Assembly (NCBI GenBank): GCA_026874595.1
Contig: CM049315.1
Coordinates: 74,538,401-74,602,400 of the forward strand
Source: Sipunculus nudus
Taxonomy: Eukaryota > Annelida > Sipuncula > Golfingiida > Sipunculidae
Length of the DNA stretch: 64,000 nt
Direction of reading: 5' to 3'
Below the pieces are notes generated by a model. That model ran no database searches. It was not told the origin of the DNA and saw only the letters and a program-made list of their open reading frames with translations. The position numbers and the translations under genes were made by a program. Shown here one piece after another: positions 30,101 through 44,200 of the stretch (its first letter is position 1; each line of letters opens with the position of its first letter).

Positions 30101-32170
30101 ACATATATTTTATTATTTTTAAATCATAAATGTTTAAACTGATTTTAAAAGAAAATAATGGCACAACATGGCATCTACAAGAATATTCCTTGAATCACTA
30201 TTAAAAAGTTTTGCATATTGGAGTTTTCAGGGCATGCTTAATTTTATTCACCAAAATAAAATAAAAGTAAATTTGATAAAATAAAACATCTTTTCAAATA
30301 AAGTATACACACTGTTGGTTGAATGAGGGACAAACAATATCATTGTGCTAATTACTATCCCAGTTTTAATTAATTACTGGAATTAATAGTCAATTTCACA
30401 CCTGGTGAAGTTTTTACTCTTCTGAAGTAAGGAATTACTTATCTCATGTTCATCCACACTTTCACAGCAATACACCACTTTGTGGACACAATTAAATGTA
30501 CACTTTAATCATTGTAACCCTGGTGGTTCAATACAAAATCTAAAATGTAGCATGTCCAAGAATAAAATAAAATACAGAAAAATCATAACATTCATTTAGT
30601 TTATGCACCAGCTGGGGGGGGGGGGGGATGAGTGCAGGGCAAGGGGAAGCCTGCTAGTAGTGGCCAAGCTGGGCCAAGGTAAGCTGCCTGGGGTGGGTTA
30701 CATAATGCAAGTGAAGGCTGTACTACTAGGTGGGCTAGATGTAAACAACACTTGACATGGTGTATGAAAACATGAATAAAAGCTATTCATTCCAATCAAT
30801 TTCTTTTGAAAGTTTAGATTTTAAAAGATTAAATCCTTATGCATATATGCTGGGAAAATTAAATCAACAGTGCCAAAGTTGGACAAAATTTAAGGTATTG
30901 ATTTTTTATTTATGCTAATAACTTGAAAAATTTGCAAAATTCAGATCTAATTTTGGGTAAACAATTGAATCTTGATTAAATAAAGTTATATTCCTGAAAA
31001 AAAGTCTCTAGGTTCAGCAATTCTCATGTGAGTATATATATTTCCTGATTTTAAAAAAAATTGCATTATGTTTTGGCCCATAACTTCAAAATAATACCCA
31101 ATACTGACCTAATTTTTGGTATGTTCATAGAAAATGTATAAAAGAATGTGAATACTAAATACGATCAAAAACAGATCAGTGGTTTTGATATTAGGCAGCC
31201 TTGAAGTGTAACAATGGCTTTTTTTATGGAAAACTGAGTTTTTTTCCTTAATATCTCGAAGGAACAAAGTCATAATGACCCAATTTTCGGTATGGTAGGA
31301 GATTTTGGGGATATCTAAAATTATGTCAACAGCCTGGGGAGCATAGAGATGTGCACTGAATGACCTACAGTCATCAAAGTGGACTGCTTGACAATGAAAG
31401 GGAATACAACAAGAGCCTCCAAAAAAATTCAATAACTAGCCTAATTTTGCAGCTTTTATTTTCAAATTTCAGATTTTAACAGATTAAATCCTTATGTATA
31501 CATGGTGTGAAAATTAAATCCACAGTACTTACAGGAAAAAAACGTGCCATGGCCAAAGTTGGGCAAAATTTAAGGTACCAATTTTATATTTTTGCCAATA
31601 TTTAAAAAAATTTAACAAATTTTGATCTAATTTTTGGTATACAATTAAATTTTGATTAATTAAAGTTGTATTACTGGAAAAAAGTCCCTACCTTTAACAC
31701 TTTTGGTCTTAAGTGACCAAATATCTTCCTGATTTTTTTACAAAGTCCATGATGTTTGGGCCCATAACTTTTTTAAATTATATAATACTGACTTAATATC
31801 TGGCATGTACATAGGAACTATATAGAGGAATATTTATGGTAAATATGAAGAAAACCAGATGAGTGGTTTTGATATTAGGCAGTCCTGAAGTGTGAAAATA
31901 GATTTCTAATAAAAAATTGAGGTTTTTCCTTAATATCTCACAGGAACGAAGTCCTATTAACCCAATTTTTGGCATGGTAGGAGATTATGGGGACATCTAA
32001 CTGTATGCCGAAATTCAGATTCGTAGGTCCAACGGTGTCGAAACGTGCCAGTCTTACGGACGGACATCCAGACAGACGGACGGACAGACAGACGGACAGA
32101 CGACGGACAATGGACAATTATAGCTCAAATGACTTATAGTCAGCTGAGCTAAAAATTGGCTGATACATTA

Positions 32171-32209
<39 letters not shown>

Positions 32210-35200
32210 AAACATAATTTTTATGTGATTAGGTCCCTTTAAACTTAAAGTAGGACTTGACAGATGTTATACCTACTATGTATAAACTGGTGGAAAGCTC
32301 TCATATAGTGCAAACGTCCTGAGTGTCTGGATCTATATCCAAGTTCATCACAAAATTTAACCAATCACTACTTTTTAGGGGCAAACCCTACTGCAAACTT
32401 TCAATGAAATTTCTGAGAATTTTTTGGAGGTATTGGGTTCACAAACAAACAGAAAATTAACAGTAAACACATGAATTCTCACTTTGTTACATCAATTTAT
32501 GAAAATTTGGTTTTAGAAAAATCATCTGATCCTTGTTTAAATTACCATTTTAGTACCTGCACTTGACTTGATTTGGTGTCTAAAAGAAAACACATGGAAG
32601 TGCTGCCACCTAGTGACAGATATGTGTACAAGGCTTATAATTCTGGTTGAGAATAGTTCAGATTTGGACTGTCTAAGCGGATTATGTGATATTATCCACC
32701 TGTGAATCCATTTTGTTTGTCTTATATGCTGATTTCAAAGACACTGATCGTAACTTTTTAATTTATCTGAATGTATTTAGCTTGTTGTGATGAAATCTGA
32801 ATAAATAATTTTTTTAAACATGCATGAAGAGGTATCTGTATTACTGTTAATTCATACATTAAGGTAGGTATTTATCTTTTTTTTGTTGTTTACTGTGTTG
32901 TTCTTGAGGATAGACAATTAAAAATGCAGAATAATTAAGGAGCTTTGCATCAGTGATCCTTTCTATAATGTCATACACCTTATCAGATACATTATCTGTT
33001 TCTTTAACAATCAATTGTAATCATACATCATATGATATAATGATTAAGAGGTGCAGATGTTGAGGGGATATTTATAGCTTTATTTTAACACATTATAATA
33101 TTTTAATTGTTATAAAAGTACTTTTATAAAAGAATTTGATTTGTACATAACAAATATATTATATTAGTTATATTTTCAATCTAGTTCTGAATATGGCATT
33201 TGTGTTTTACTGTGAAACTTAAGTTATATAATGTTTCATTACTATAGATATCAATTCTATCACCAAGTTATGCTTGAAATATATTTGTTTTATGTTATGT
33301 GCTTAAGTATGTATCAAGTTACATAATTAATGTATATTTATGATTTTTATCATCACACTTACAATTTTAACAGGACTACCTCTTGAATAGAGACTGTTTG
33401 TAACTAGGTTGTAATTAATGAAATTTAGAGAAGTATGATTTTTATCATAACACTTACAATTTTAACAGGACTACCTCTGGAATATAGCAACTGTTTACAA
33501 TCAACCTATACTGGATCTCTGGGTCCAGATAACATGCACAGCCCTGTCCCACTTGACAGATCACAGAAATCATCACATGTTTGTGACCAGTTTAAATATA
33601 AAGGAAGAGACACAGACACTAATTAAATCCACATGTCTCCCCCCTCCCCCCCCCTCCCCCAACAGCTCTAGCTATAGTAGAAACCTACAGAGATCCCCCA
33701 GGAAGATATCAGTTACTGCCCTACAGGGGTATGTTAACTGTTCATGGATATATCTCTAAAGTTTAAATTGTAAGGCATCCCTTCCCAAACACACAGTGAA
33801 GTGTACCCCACAGTGATACCTGATAACCCCTGGACTTCATGGAGTTTCCCTGCTGGTTTATAGTGTGATGTTCCCCCACCTCCACACAGGGTGGTATCTA
33901 TTACTCAAAATATACAGGAAAGAAGGATAAGTCTAATACCCCAGGCTATGGTTTGTTTTTGGATGTGCCAGTTTTTGATAGATATACACTTTTGAATTTA
34001 TCAGTTAAGAGTTCAAAATCTTGCCACCTGATCAGCCATTTTCATGATTTCAGCAAGAAATTACTTTCTGTTTGAAAATTAGAAGTTTTTTTTTACATCA
34101 ACATACTTTTTTAAGTGAGCTAGAGCTTTGTACTGTGCACTGATAAAAATAATTAATCAAATTGAAACCAAAAAAAAAGAAATTTATTAATTTTTAATGA
34201 AAACATCTGATTTGAATACTTTTTTATGAAGAGACTATTTGCACCTCAGCAGAAGTTGGACCACATATTTATCTATTCTTTAGCATTTGAAAGAAAAAAT
34301 ATTTTCAAGGAATTCTGTTGTATAAAAGTCCCAATGATAACTATATTGCCATGTTTCTTGTAATGTTGGTCATTGGTTAGAATAGGACAATTTTGGAGAA
34401 TTCATTTGGTAAAATATAGCCCATCTATGCTGCATGGACTGAAGATGAATTGATCCATAGTTTATATTTATGTAACTTTTAAATACATGTAAAGCCAACA
34501 TTTGTGGAGCAGATTTGTCAGTGTTTATTAAGCGGTGTGTCTGTTAAAAAAAGCTTGGTTCAGAGTAATTTTATTCACGGTGAAACATCAGTAGCAAGAT
34601 GAATTAAAGCATCATCTCCTGGACAATTTGACATTCTCTAGATACAGCTCCTAATTGTTGCTAGGGAACAATTGTTACCATCAAGTACCTGGGTAGGTGT
34701 TACCATGGGCGTTTCCTGGATTCTGTATATTTTCTAGAGGGAGGCTTTACACTTGAGATGGCGAGACCAGGAGAGGTGCTATGAAAGGCATGTTCTAGAT
34801 TAGCACCCCATCCCAACAGAACACCCAGCCTGGGGGTGGGGGGGGGGGGGGTAGATTAGTGGGGCACCTTGTGGGGAAACAGTCAGGGCTCTTACACAAG
34901 ATCATTAACTTCACACCCCAAATATGTAAATCACTGAATGCAGGAATAATAAGCAGACCATCAGATCATGTAGAGCGGGGTTTCAGTTCAGGGGCACCAC
35001 TAACCCCCCTGTGGGTTAACACATACAGGACTCCAGGGCCTCTTTGAATTCAAAATTATACTCCAAAGCCAGAGAGTCCAGACTTGAGAAGGGAGGGTCA
35101 CCCTTAAGCTAATTTTGATGTCTGTGCCCTTCTGACCTAGCCTGGTTATAAAGCACTCTAACCACCACAAGAGAACATGTCCATGGGATCTAACCTATCC

Positions 35201-38200
35201 TTTCCATGAATTCATGTCCCTTACTGCATGGCCTTAGTTTTCTGATAGTGGTTCTCGCATTTGGGTGTCATGCATGGTCCGACAAAGAGTCTGCTGGACA
35301 TGTCTAGAGAACATATTGTCTAAGCCAGTGATGTACTAATAGTATTCAGTACAATAGTATGATGACCAAACATGGAGAAGTAGAATTATCAGAGAATGTG
35401 ACATAGATTTAAATGGACCTATTCACATACCAGGCATGTTAAATAATCATTAAATATATATGTTTCCCCTCAGAATATTATGGTATCTGCCAAAGTTTCT
35501 ATCTAAAACCATTTGCTTACTCCTGTGCACGAGTTGAATAAGCTTACAATGATGCCAGAGAGTTTGTGTGCTAGGATGGTTATACTGGAAAATTATTGAA
35601 TTCAGCCAAAATGATTTAATAATGAGAGTTAATATATATACTGTGGTTTCATTTTGTTCGCGAGGGTTTTATTTTCGTGATATTCAAAAATAAGATATAA
35701 TGGCAAAAATGAAACCCTCTGAAATAAGCTGCCCTTTTATCAAGGATGAGCAATAGGGTATGATGCATATGCACAAATGGAAGAGTTATCACACCTCTGA
35801 AAACTGGTTTGTTAATCAGCAACATGATCTGTGGACGGTATAGGAACTTTCTCTTGCATACACATAATGATAATCGCAAAACATCTACTAAGATACAGGT
35901 CATAATACAATGACTATAACAGTAATGTACTTCGATTTCATTGATTCTGGTGCAATCTCGAAAATGAAGCCCTTGCAAAACTTTCAAAATGAAGAAATCA
36001 CGAAATTTCAGCCTCGCGAATATGAAGCCAACCACAGTATTATTTCAAATGATTATGTATATGTGATCAGAAAGATGTTTTTGTATTAAGGAATCATTTT
36101 GAGTTTGTATTGTGTTATCCATAACATCATGTCATGACCTCACCAAGATCTCTTATTCAGTAATTCATTTATAATGGTATCATTGAAGCAGTAGAATTTC
36201 TTTTTTATATGAATATTGTGTATCAACACAGTCTTATTATGTCATTTACTCTAACTGGCATTAATTTTGACCAAAAAATATTGAATTTAAATTGGTGTTA
36301 TGTTCCTTGGGCATCCAGGGAAACGGGGGAATTAGCTCCACGTAGATTTTATATATATACATCCATTTCTCACCGATCATGATAAATCATGATAAAGTCC
36401 ATCCATATGGTAATAAAAAAGTTTATTATCTTCTTAGTTCTCAAATTAAAATATATATATACAAAATATTGAAGGTTGACATTTCTAACTACAAAAATGA
36501 TCATAAGATCTCCCTTAAAAAATTTCTAATCTAATAATATGAGGCTTTATGAATTTAAATAAAAACAGAACAGAGTCCTGCGATGTCTAAAAGTGCCTGT
36601 CTGTCCGAGGCCTGTAAAGCCCTTAAGTACATGTCCCTAAACCTGACTAACCAACCAGATACTTGATTAAAGCTACTGAATATTATAATACTGACCTAAG
36701 ACAAGCATTAAAAATACTGTCCATTTAAAACTAAGAAAAATCTTGACCATCCATATCATCTAAATATATCAACATAATAAACTTACATAAAGTCTTATAT
36801 AAAATGACAAATCTGGTTGATAAGTGAAGTTGACAATCTAAGGATCAAGTTGCTCGGTGGAGGAGCAATGTTAAACAATACTAAACACAGACTTTCACTC
36901 AAATGTAACACAGGGTGACTAGCCGCTGTCCAGCAAAGAGTTATCTGCACTGCAGGGGGTAAAGGATTCTACTTACTTGCCTGTACTGAGTGAACCTGTG
37001 TACTAAGCTAAACTGAAGAGTAACAAGAATTTATAGTTATTTGGCTCAATAATCACCATAATCATAACATTCGATTGTAATTGGAAAAATCTGAATTGAC
37101 TTTTGAGTCCATCTATTTTGAATGTCACACTTATTTTTCTCACTTGTGCCATTGTCAGTTATCAGCAAATCATTTCTTTCCTAGTGTTATTGTATGGTGT
37201 ACTTTCAATTTTTGATATGACAGTATTAAAACAGGTGATAATTATGTGACATCAGTTCCAATGCCAGTAGTAAAATATTGTTTCAGATGTTGGTATCACG
37301 TATACTATCTGTAGATTTGATTTTACAAATAATAGATGTCACAGTGTGAGTACAACAGGATCTGAATGATCCAATCAGAACCTTCACAAGTCCTTACACC
37401 CCCCATGAAGAGAAGCCTGGAGTGGTCCTGACAGGCCTAATTCTGACATTGATAACCCTTGACAGGCTCAGGGAGATAAGAGTGGTTGATGGGGGACCAG
37501 CGCCCCTCAGGAATCAATGTAACCTCACACCCCCAGAGTCAGGGGCTCCGTTAATTATCCTCTGATTAGCTTCCAGGGTATGCCCTGTCACCCCACTATA
37601 CAATGTCCATGCATAAAACGGCCCAGGTCTGGTAATTGCTCAGTGGGGCGGGGTATTTGTGTCAGATTTTGGTCAGAAGGGTTATGGTCCGTTTGAAAAA
37701 TTTTGGGCTTATCTTTCTTTTGTTAGAACGTAAAAATGGCCTGTTGCCAGGGGAGACCTGACGACAGCCCCAAGGCCACTCAGAGGTCATTGTGTATTCA
37801 GTTGGGCAGGTGATAAGGTCTGACATGCACTTATTCATTGTGTCCCCCGTGAAATGATTTTCAGGGCAAGAACAACAGACATGGCATTTGATATATGACG
37901 GGGAAACCCAGTGTCCGTTAGCCCAGGAATGAAACCTCAGGTTCCCTCAGGACAATTACACATGAACTGTGGTGTATATTTTGTTGTCACTTCAGCCACA
38001 GATATTATTATCTATATTTTAAACAAAATAGAAAGATAATCTTTGAGAATATCTTTGTATGTGCAATTTCTTACATTAAACCTAATTTACAATATACTCT
38101 GATAATGATCATACAATAGCTTGATAAATGATTTATCATACATGTCATTTTTAATGCATTGTGTAAAAAATTTAAGATAAAAACTACTTTAAATAATAAG

Positions 38201-41200
38201 TTTTTTTCTAAAAATTTACAAGAACTCTCTGAAAGCATTAAAATGAATATCATGATATACCTTATCTCCAGGCTCAGGTAATATTCTAAAAGTTATCGCA
38301 AAAAGTCACAAGTGTGGACTTGATCAGTCTTCTACTTTTTTACAGTATCAAACTTGGATTCATAGGTTAGAACTAGAGAAAATCAAATGGAGTCAATCTT
38401 GTGTCCAGCAGAAAAAAACACTGACATTTACTTTAAAGACTTGTATATAACGTTGTGTAACCAAAGAAATAAGGCTATATATACCAAGCTTTATGTTAGC
38501 ATCAAGAGCTACTGTTATTAAACATGAAGTAAAAAGCATGTTCAACTAACCTAAAAATATACATTATCACATCAAATTAATTTTGAAATATTTATTCGTC
38601 TTGGGATCCAAATGACTTAATTGGACTCGTAGGTAGACTTGGACTCAAGCCACAAGGATTCAGACTTGGATCAAGTGGCTTAGACTGGAACTTGCACTTT
38701 TAAGTAGATGGTGTGAACTGATCTACATAAATGATTTTCCATATATCAATTTTAAAAGAGGAAATCAGAGAATCTGTAATGTAGTGTAGTGGCAATTCTG
38801 TTGCAGGATAAGAAGTCTCTGCTAATAAATTTAAACTCTGCCTACCTTGGTCAACTTTTATAAATACATATGATCAATGACACTTGCTTTTTCTCCCTCA
38901 AGCATGCGTTAGCTCATTGTTTACATGATAAACAAATGAGAGGTAACATAAATATGTTCACTGTATAAAATTCGGACCTTGGAAGTTATATAGCTATCTA
39001 GTTTTGAACCATCTGAATATGCAGTGAAGCCCTAATTTATAAAATGACAAGTGCCTCCTATGACATTATCTAGATCTGTTGTTTAATGTGTGTTTAGTTA
39101 CAGACAGGACTACTGGTGCTGGCTTTATCACTCCGGTATCTTATTACAAAATCTGCCAAAGATGAAACTAGGTCAGCATGCTTTCCTCTAAAACTGGTAC
39201 AGTAATTTATGTAGTAGGAAGGTGTCTGTTATAGCTTGATCATTGAAAGATAAATTTATGTTAAAGATATGTGTCTGCAAAAGATGTATTTCTGAAATAG
39301 AAGTGTCTGTAAATGAGGTGTCTGTAATTGCTAGATGCATGAGGCAAGTGCCTATATTAAGGAAGTGTCCAAAATATATAGATGTCTGTTAGAGAAAGGT
39401 GTCTAAAATAGAGATATGTGTGTAATAAAAGTATGTCTGAAATAAAAAGGTATCTGTGATTGACAGGTGCCCTTAACAGAGAGTTGTCTGCAATAGAGAG
39501 GTGAATGTAATAGAGGTGTCTGTAATAGAAAGGTGTTTGTAAAAGAGAGGTGTCTGTATTAGAAGTTCTTTAATGGAGGTGTCTGTATAAAGAGATGTCT
39601 GTAATAGAGAAGTGCCTGCAATGGAAAGGTGTCTGTAGAAGTGAAGTGTCTGTAAAAGAGAGGCGTATGTAATAGAGGTGCCTGTAATAGAGAGGTGTCT
39701 ATAATAGAGGTGCCTGTTATAGAGAGGTGTGTCTGTAATAGAGGTGCCCGAGAGGATTATTTAATAGAGAGGTGTATATGTAATAAAGATGTATCTGTAG
39801 TAAAGATATGTCTGTAATAAAGATGTGTCTGTAATAGGGAGCTGCCTGTAATGGAGAGGTGTCTGTAATTGAGGTGCCTGTCATAGAGAGGTGTCTGTAA
39901 TAGAGTATGTAATAGATGTGTGCCTGTAATAGAGTTACCTGTTGTAGAGATATGTCTGTAATATAGGTGTCTGTTATAGAGAGGTGTCTGTATTAGAGGC
40001 GTGTCTGAAACAGAGGTTTGTCTGTGATAGAGATGTGTTTCTAACATAGAGACATGGTTTCTGTGTAGTTATGCATAACAAGGGTTTGACTTACCGTGCT
40101 GAGTTTAGTTTGGAGGTAGGTCATATAGAGGTTTGATGTTAGGAGCTGTCCAGACTGAGGGATGTGAGGAACATTGGAATGAGGTGGCAGCTGATGGGGA
40201 TGCTGCTGTTGGTGAGATTGAGCAGGTGACTCTGTGATGTCTTGTTCAGCCATCCTTCATCACTTCACTAGCAGCCTGCTGCCTCCATCAAAACCTGTAT
40301 CATAAACAATGTGAATGTATGAAATATCTGAAAAGAGCAACTATGATGTTTTAGGTTCAGTGTGTCTGTTATTGAGATTCTGTGATGTCTTGTTAAACCA
40401 TCCTTCATCACTTCACTAGCACCCTTCTGCCTTCATCTAATCCTGTGCAAAATATAACATATATATTTCTGAATCAAAGTAATATCTGAAAAGAGGAACT
40501 ATGAGGTTTTTGCTTCAGTGTGTCTGTTAATACCCTGTGCCCTCACTTCCTGAGAAGGAGTGATTATAATAAAACCACCTGCAGCTAGCCAATCCTTTAA
40601 AGAAGAATATTTTTTTTATTTGTGGTGGCTTAGACAGGACATGCATAAAATAATTTTTATTTTGTGTGAACAAGATATTATCTTGTGCACACAAAATACA
40701 AATAATTTTATGCATGTCCTCCCCCAGTCACAGTTCTGATCTGTGAAAGCAGCAAATATAAGGCCAAAAAAATTAAAGGTATGGTTCTCAGGCACCGCCC
40801 GCATCAATTTTAAACCCCCGCATCAAAAATTTTTATTTTGATTTTCCAATAAAAAATTTCCAATTTTGAGCTGCTGCGGCTCCAACATTTCTTTCAAGAG
40901 GTTAAACCATACAATTTCCTTTGTTTTGTAGTGCTTTTACTTTTTAGCAAAATAAAACTGTTATTTTCATGCTTTTCCCTTATCATATGACATTTTTATC
41001 GAAACATACCAAAAAAAATTTTAAAATAAAAAAAGCCACCGCCCGCATTGATTTCTGAAAAAAGTGCCTGAGAACCATACCTTTTTTTTATTTTGGCTTA
41101 AAGTATTTAGACTAGTTGTGTATCATTCTATTGACAACCTACACCTTCAGTGTGTGGAAATTGAGATCTGGTTAATCTCAGTTCTCATTATTAATCAGAT

Positions 41201-44200
41201 TTCTGGTAATACTCCTTGATATTAGAAAATCTTGAGTGTTTCAAGTAGTCCATTCCTCAGTAAAAGCAAACAGTTATAATGCCACACCTGGCTTTGCTCT
41301 ATTTCCTCAAATTGTCAACATTGCCAACACATTTTACTATTATGTTTTTCATACACTTTACAGATCATTATGAAATAACACATTTTATATTTGGTATACA
41401 TGTATTATAAAGCACACAATTTTTATTTCTGCATGCTGAACATGAGGTGAAACTAATTTTTTTTTTTATTTAACAAGAAACTTGAAGAAATAAATCCTTT
41501 CATTCATTTTTAAAACAAGCATTAAACATCACACCTTTTAAAATTATTGATGAAGTACCAAAAATGGCTTACCTGTATAGGTTTTCAAAGTATATCCTAT
41601 ACATATATTATTCAATAATTAGAGAGTTATGTATATCATAATTTTTTATATAGGTACATACATACTGATATTAACCAGTCGTTGTCACCAGGTAAAGTGT
41701 CAGGCAGGTATAATGATACCATATACACCTGTCAACATATACATACAGTTTATTGAATAGAAGAGTCAATATTGATATTAAGCCCTGTGTGGGTAAAAAA
41801 TTCTGATCACCCCGAATTATGTTATTATCTGTAATAACTAAGTTCCCTGACAGGTTGAGGAAAAAAATGTTTTATTGCCAGGACTATACACACAACACCT
41901 AGATATAGTAGATATTTTGAATAGTCACTGTAATCTGTCAGGATGAATTACTGTCACCTGGAGCTAATGACTGCATTAACTTTGATGATTATTGATATGT
42001 CACATCAAAATGTAGTTAATGTATGGTTTGAATGTATTTTCCCCATGTCATGCTTTTCAGATGACAAATTTATTATGTGCTTATTTTCCCTTGCCAGGCT
42101 TGACTGTGAGTGTTATATTTTCAAATTTGATGACAGTGAGTGACATAGATGTTTTTTCATTGGCTTGACATATTGCTTATGACTTGCCTTACTGGCTTTT
42201 TCTCTCCGCCAGGAGAGTATGCTTTCATCCTTGTCTGTGTGTTTGTTTTATCACAAAGTAACTCTCCCAATCATGAATGGAATGTGATAAAAATTTCAGG
42301 GCATTTTAAGGATGAGCCAATGAAGAACCAGTTAGAGTTTGGTGTGTACTCTGTACATGATCCGGATTCAGGAATGTCATAAAGTAATATTCACTAATGC
42401 ATCGTCACTTATGCATGAATCAACTTCGGATCATGGGCCGAAAAAGTGAATGCAAACACAGTTTTGGGAGCATCCCAATAGGAACCCCTCCACAAATGGC
42501 TGAGGCTTGCATTCCTTAGAATGCAGATTTCTAATTAATTATTCACTTATGGAGTGATGCCATGTGACAAAATTTAAGACTGTCTTGGCATGTTTATGAA
42601 AATCATGTAATGCAATTACTTTTTTGACTAAAAATGCTTTTGATAATTTTGTTAATAATATTCTGTAAATCATCAAAGAATTGAATTTAAGACAAGGGAT
42701 TGACAGTGAGTTTCAGATGTTTTATCTTCAGCCATTGTTTGCTGTCAGGAGAAGATATAACATTAATTGTCAGCCGAAGTTTGACGATCTAGTACCTTAT
42801 GACCAAATTAGGATTGACTGGTGGGGGAAACTGTTTAAAGCAATTACAAGGAAGTGGTTATAGATAAAATAATTGAAAATGATTTTATATAAAATAAAAT
42901 TTGTAAAAAAAAATTAAATAACAAGTACACACCTGGAATTTAGGAAAAATTGAAAAAGTACCATATTTTGCCAAATTTAAGGTTGTCTGTTTCTATTGGA
43001 TTTTATTATACCCTGATGTATCATGATATATTCTTACAAGCTTAGTCACAATATTCATTGATAAAACAGAGATCTGATAATAGTGCCATTAGTACTCATA
43101 TTGATTCATGTTACAGCTATTGATATTTGTGCCATTGACAGTCCTCTGATATTGATCAATATATAGATACTATATCACAGCAGTCCTATACTTGAATTTG
43201 ACAATTATTCATTACTAATAAATTTCAGGAAATCAAGCTTAAAATTCTACCATAAGGGTATTAGACAAAAGGGAGGCCCATACAATTAAGTATGATTGTT
43301 TTTGTGAGCATCATTTCACATTGTGTGTGTGTGAGGAATATATGCCACAAGACATTTATCCTCTTAAGTAATAACTAGTGGTCGGAAATCTGATGAATTC
43401 AGCTGAATAGAATTATACCTAAATATTGACAGAGTAAATTCAAGCTGACTTGTACATCACACTAAAAGCTTAAGATTTAGTTCAGTTTAGGAGCATTGTT
43501 CCTGCCTCTCATCCACCTGGTCAGTGTCGCACAAGGTCCTCACCAGTCCTTGTCACATGTTGATGTTACCGTAAATTTATTATTGCTTTTAGCAATTAGA
43601 CATCTTCAGGATGACCTCTTGACCTTGATGGCCACTCATGAAATGGAAGAAACACAGACCACTACCACTCCCAGTCTCTTCTTATTATCCCCCCCCCCCC
43701 CCTTCAGATTAATGGGTTATCAGATTTAAAAGGGGCCTATAACTATATATCTTACGTCTGTTACTGTGGAGTATCCCTAACATTTAATTAACCCTTTACT
43801 GTTTACAAGCCACTAAAGAGCACTCTAAATGGGCAACTAGAATGCCATGATATGTATAAATTCTTTCAGGACAAAAATATTGCATATTATTTCTAAGTTT
43901 CAATGATTTTCAATAATCTTTAGCAAACCCTCTTACTGGGAACTGTTGAAAATTTGATAAAGATACAAAAAAAGCTTGAAAAGATATGGCTGTTAGTGTA
44001 AATATAAATAGTGTCAGAATTTGTCGGAAATCTAAAATAAATGTAAACAGTAAAGGGTTAAAAAAAAATAGGCCAGAAAACACCAACTCTACCTCACAAA
44101 GGCTGTTCATTTTGTTTATATCCCCGTGTGAGCAACTAGGGGCCCGCCAAAAATAATTCCAACAACATTCCACAAGGACATCTGGTGACGAGTCAGATGA

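Larger units (their letters stand above)
28572..40094 (-). other. Intron of the nested gene (11.5 kb)
   Basis: GT-AG on the minus strand. It holds the inverted GTCC-headed repeat, a (TA)n run (32171..32207), a duplicated block at 33337/33434, MITE copy 2 (35639..36039), a GC-richer island (37370..37950) and a GTGTCTGTAATAGAG minisatellite next to exon 1. 29040..30780 and 32210..33330 show nothing definable. Confidence 0.65.

Noticed and set aside
39757-40047. Minus-strand 96-codon open frame (TGTSL/YRHLY-type repeats)
   Set aside because: By-product of the GTGTCTGTAATAGAG minisatellite within the nested gene's intron.
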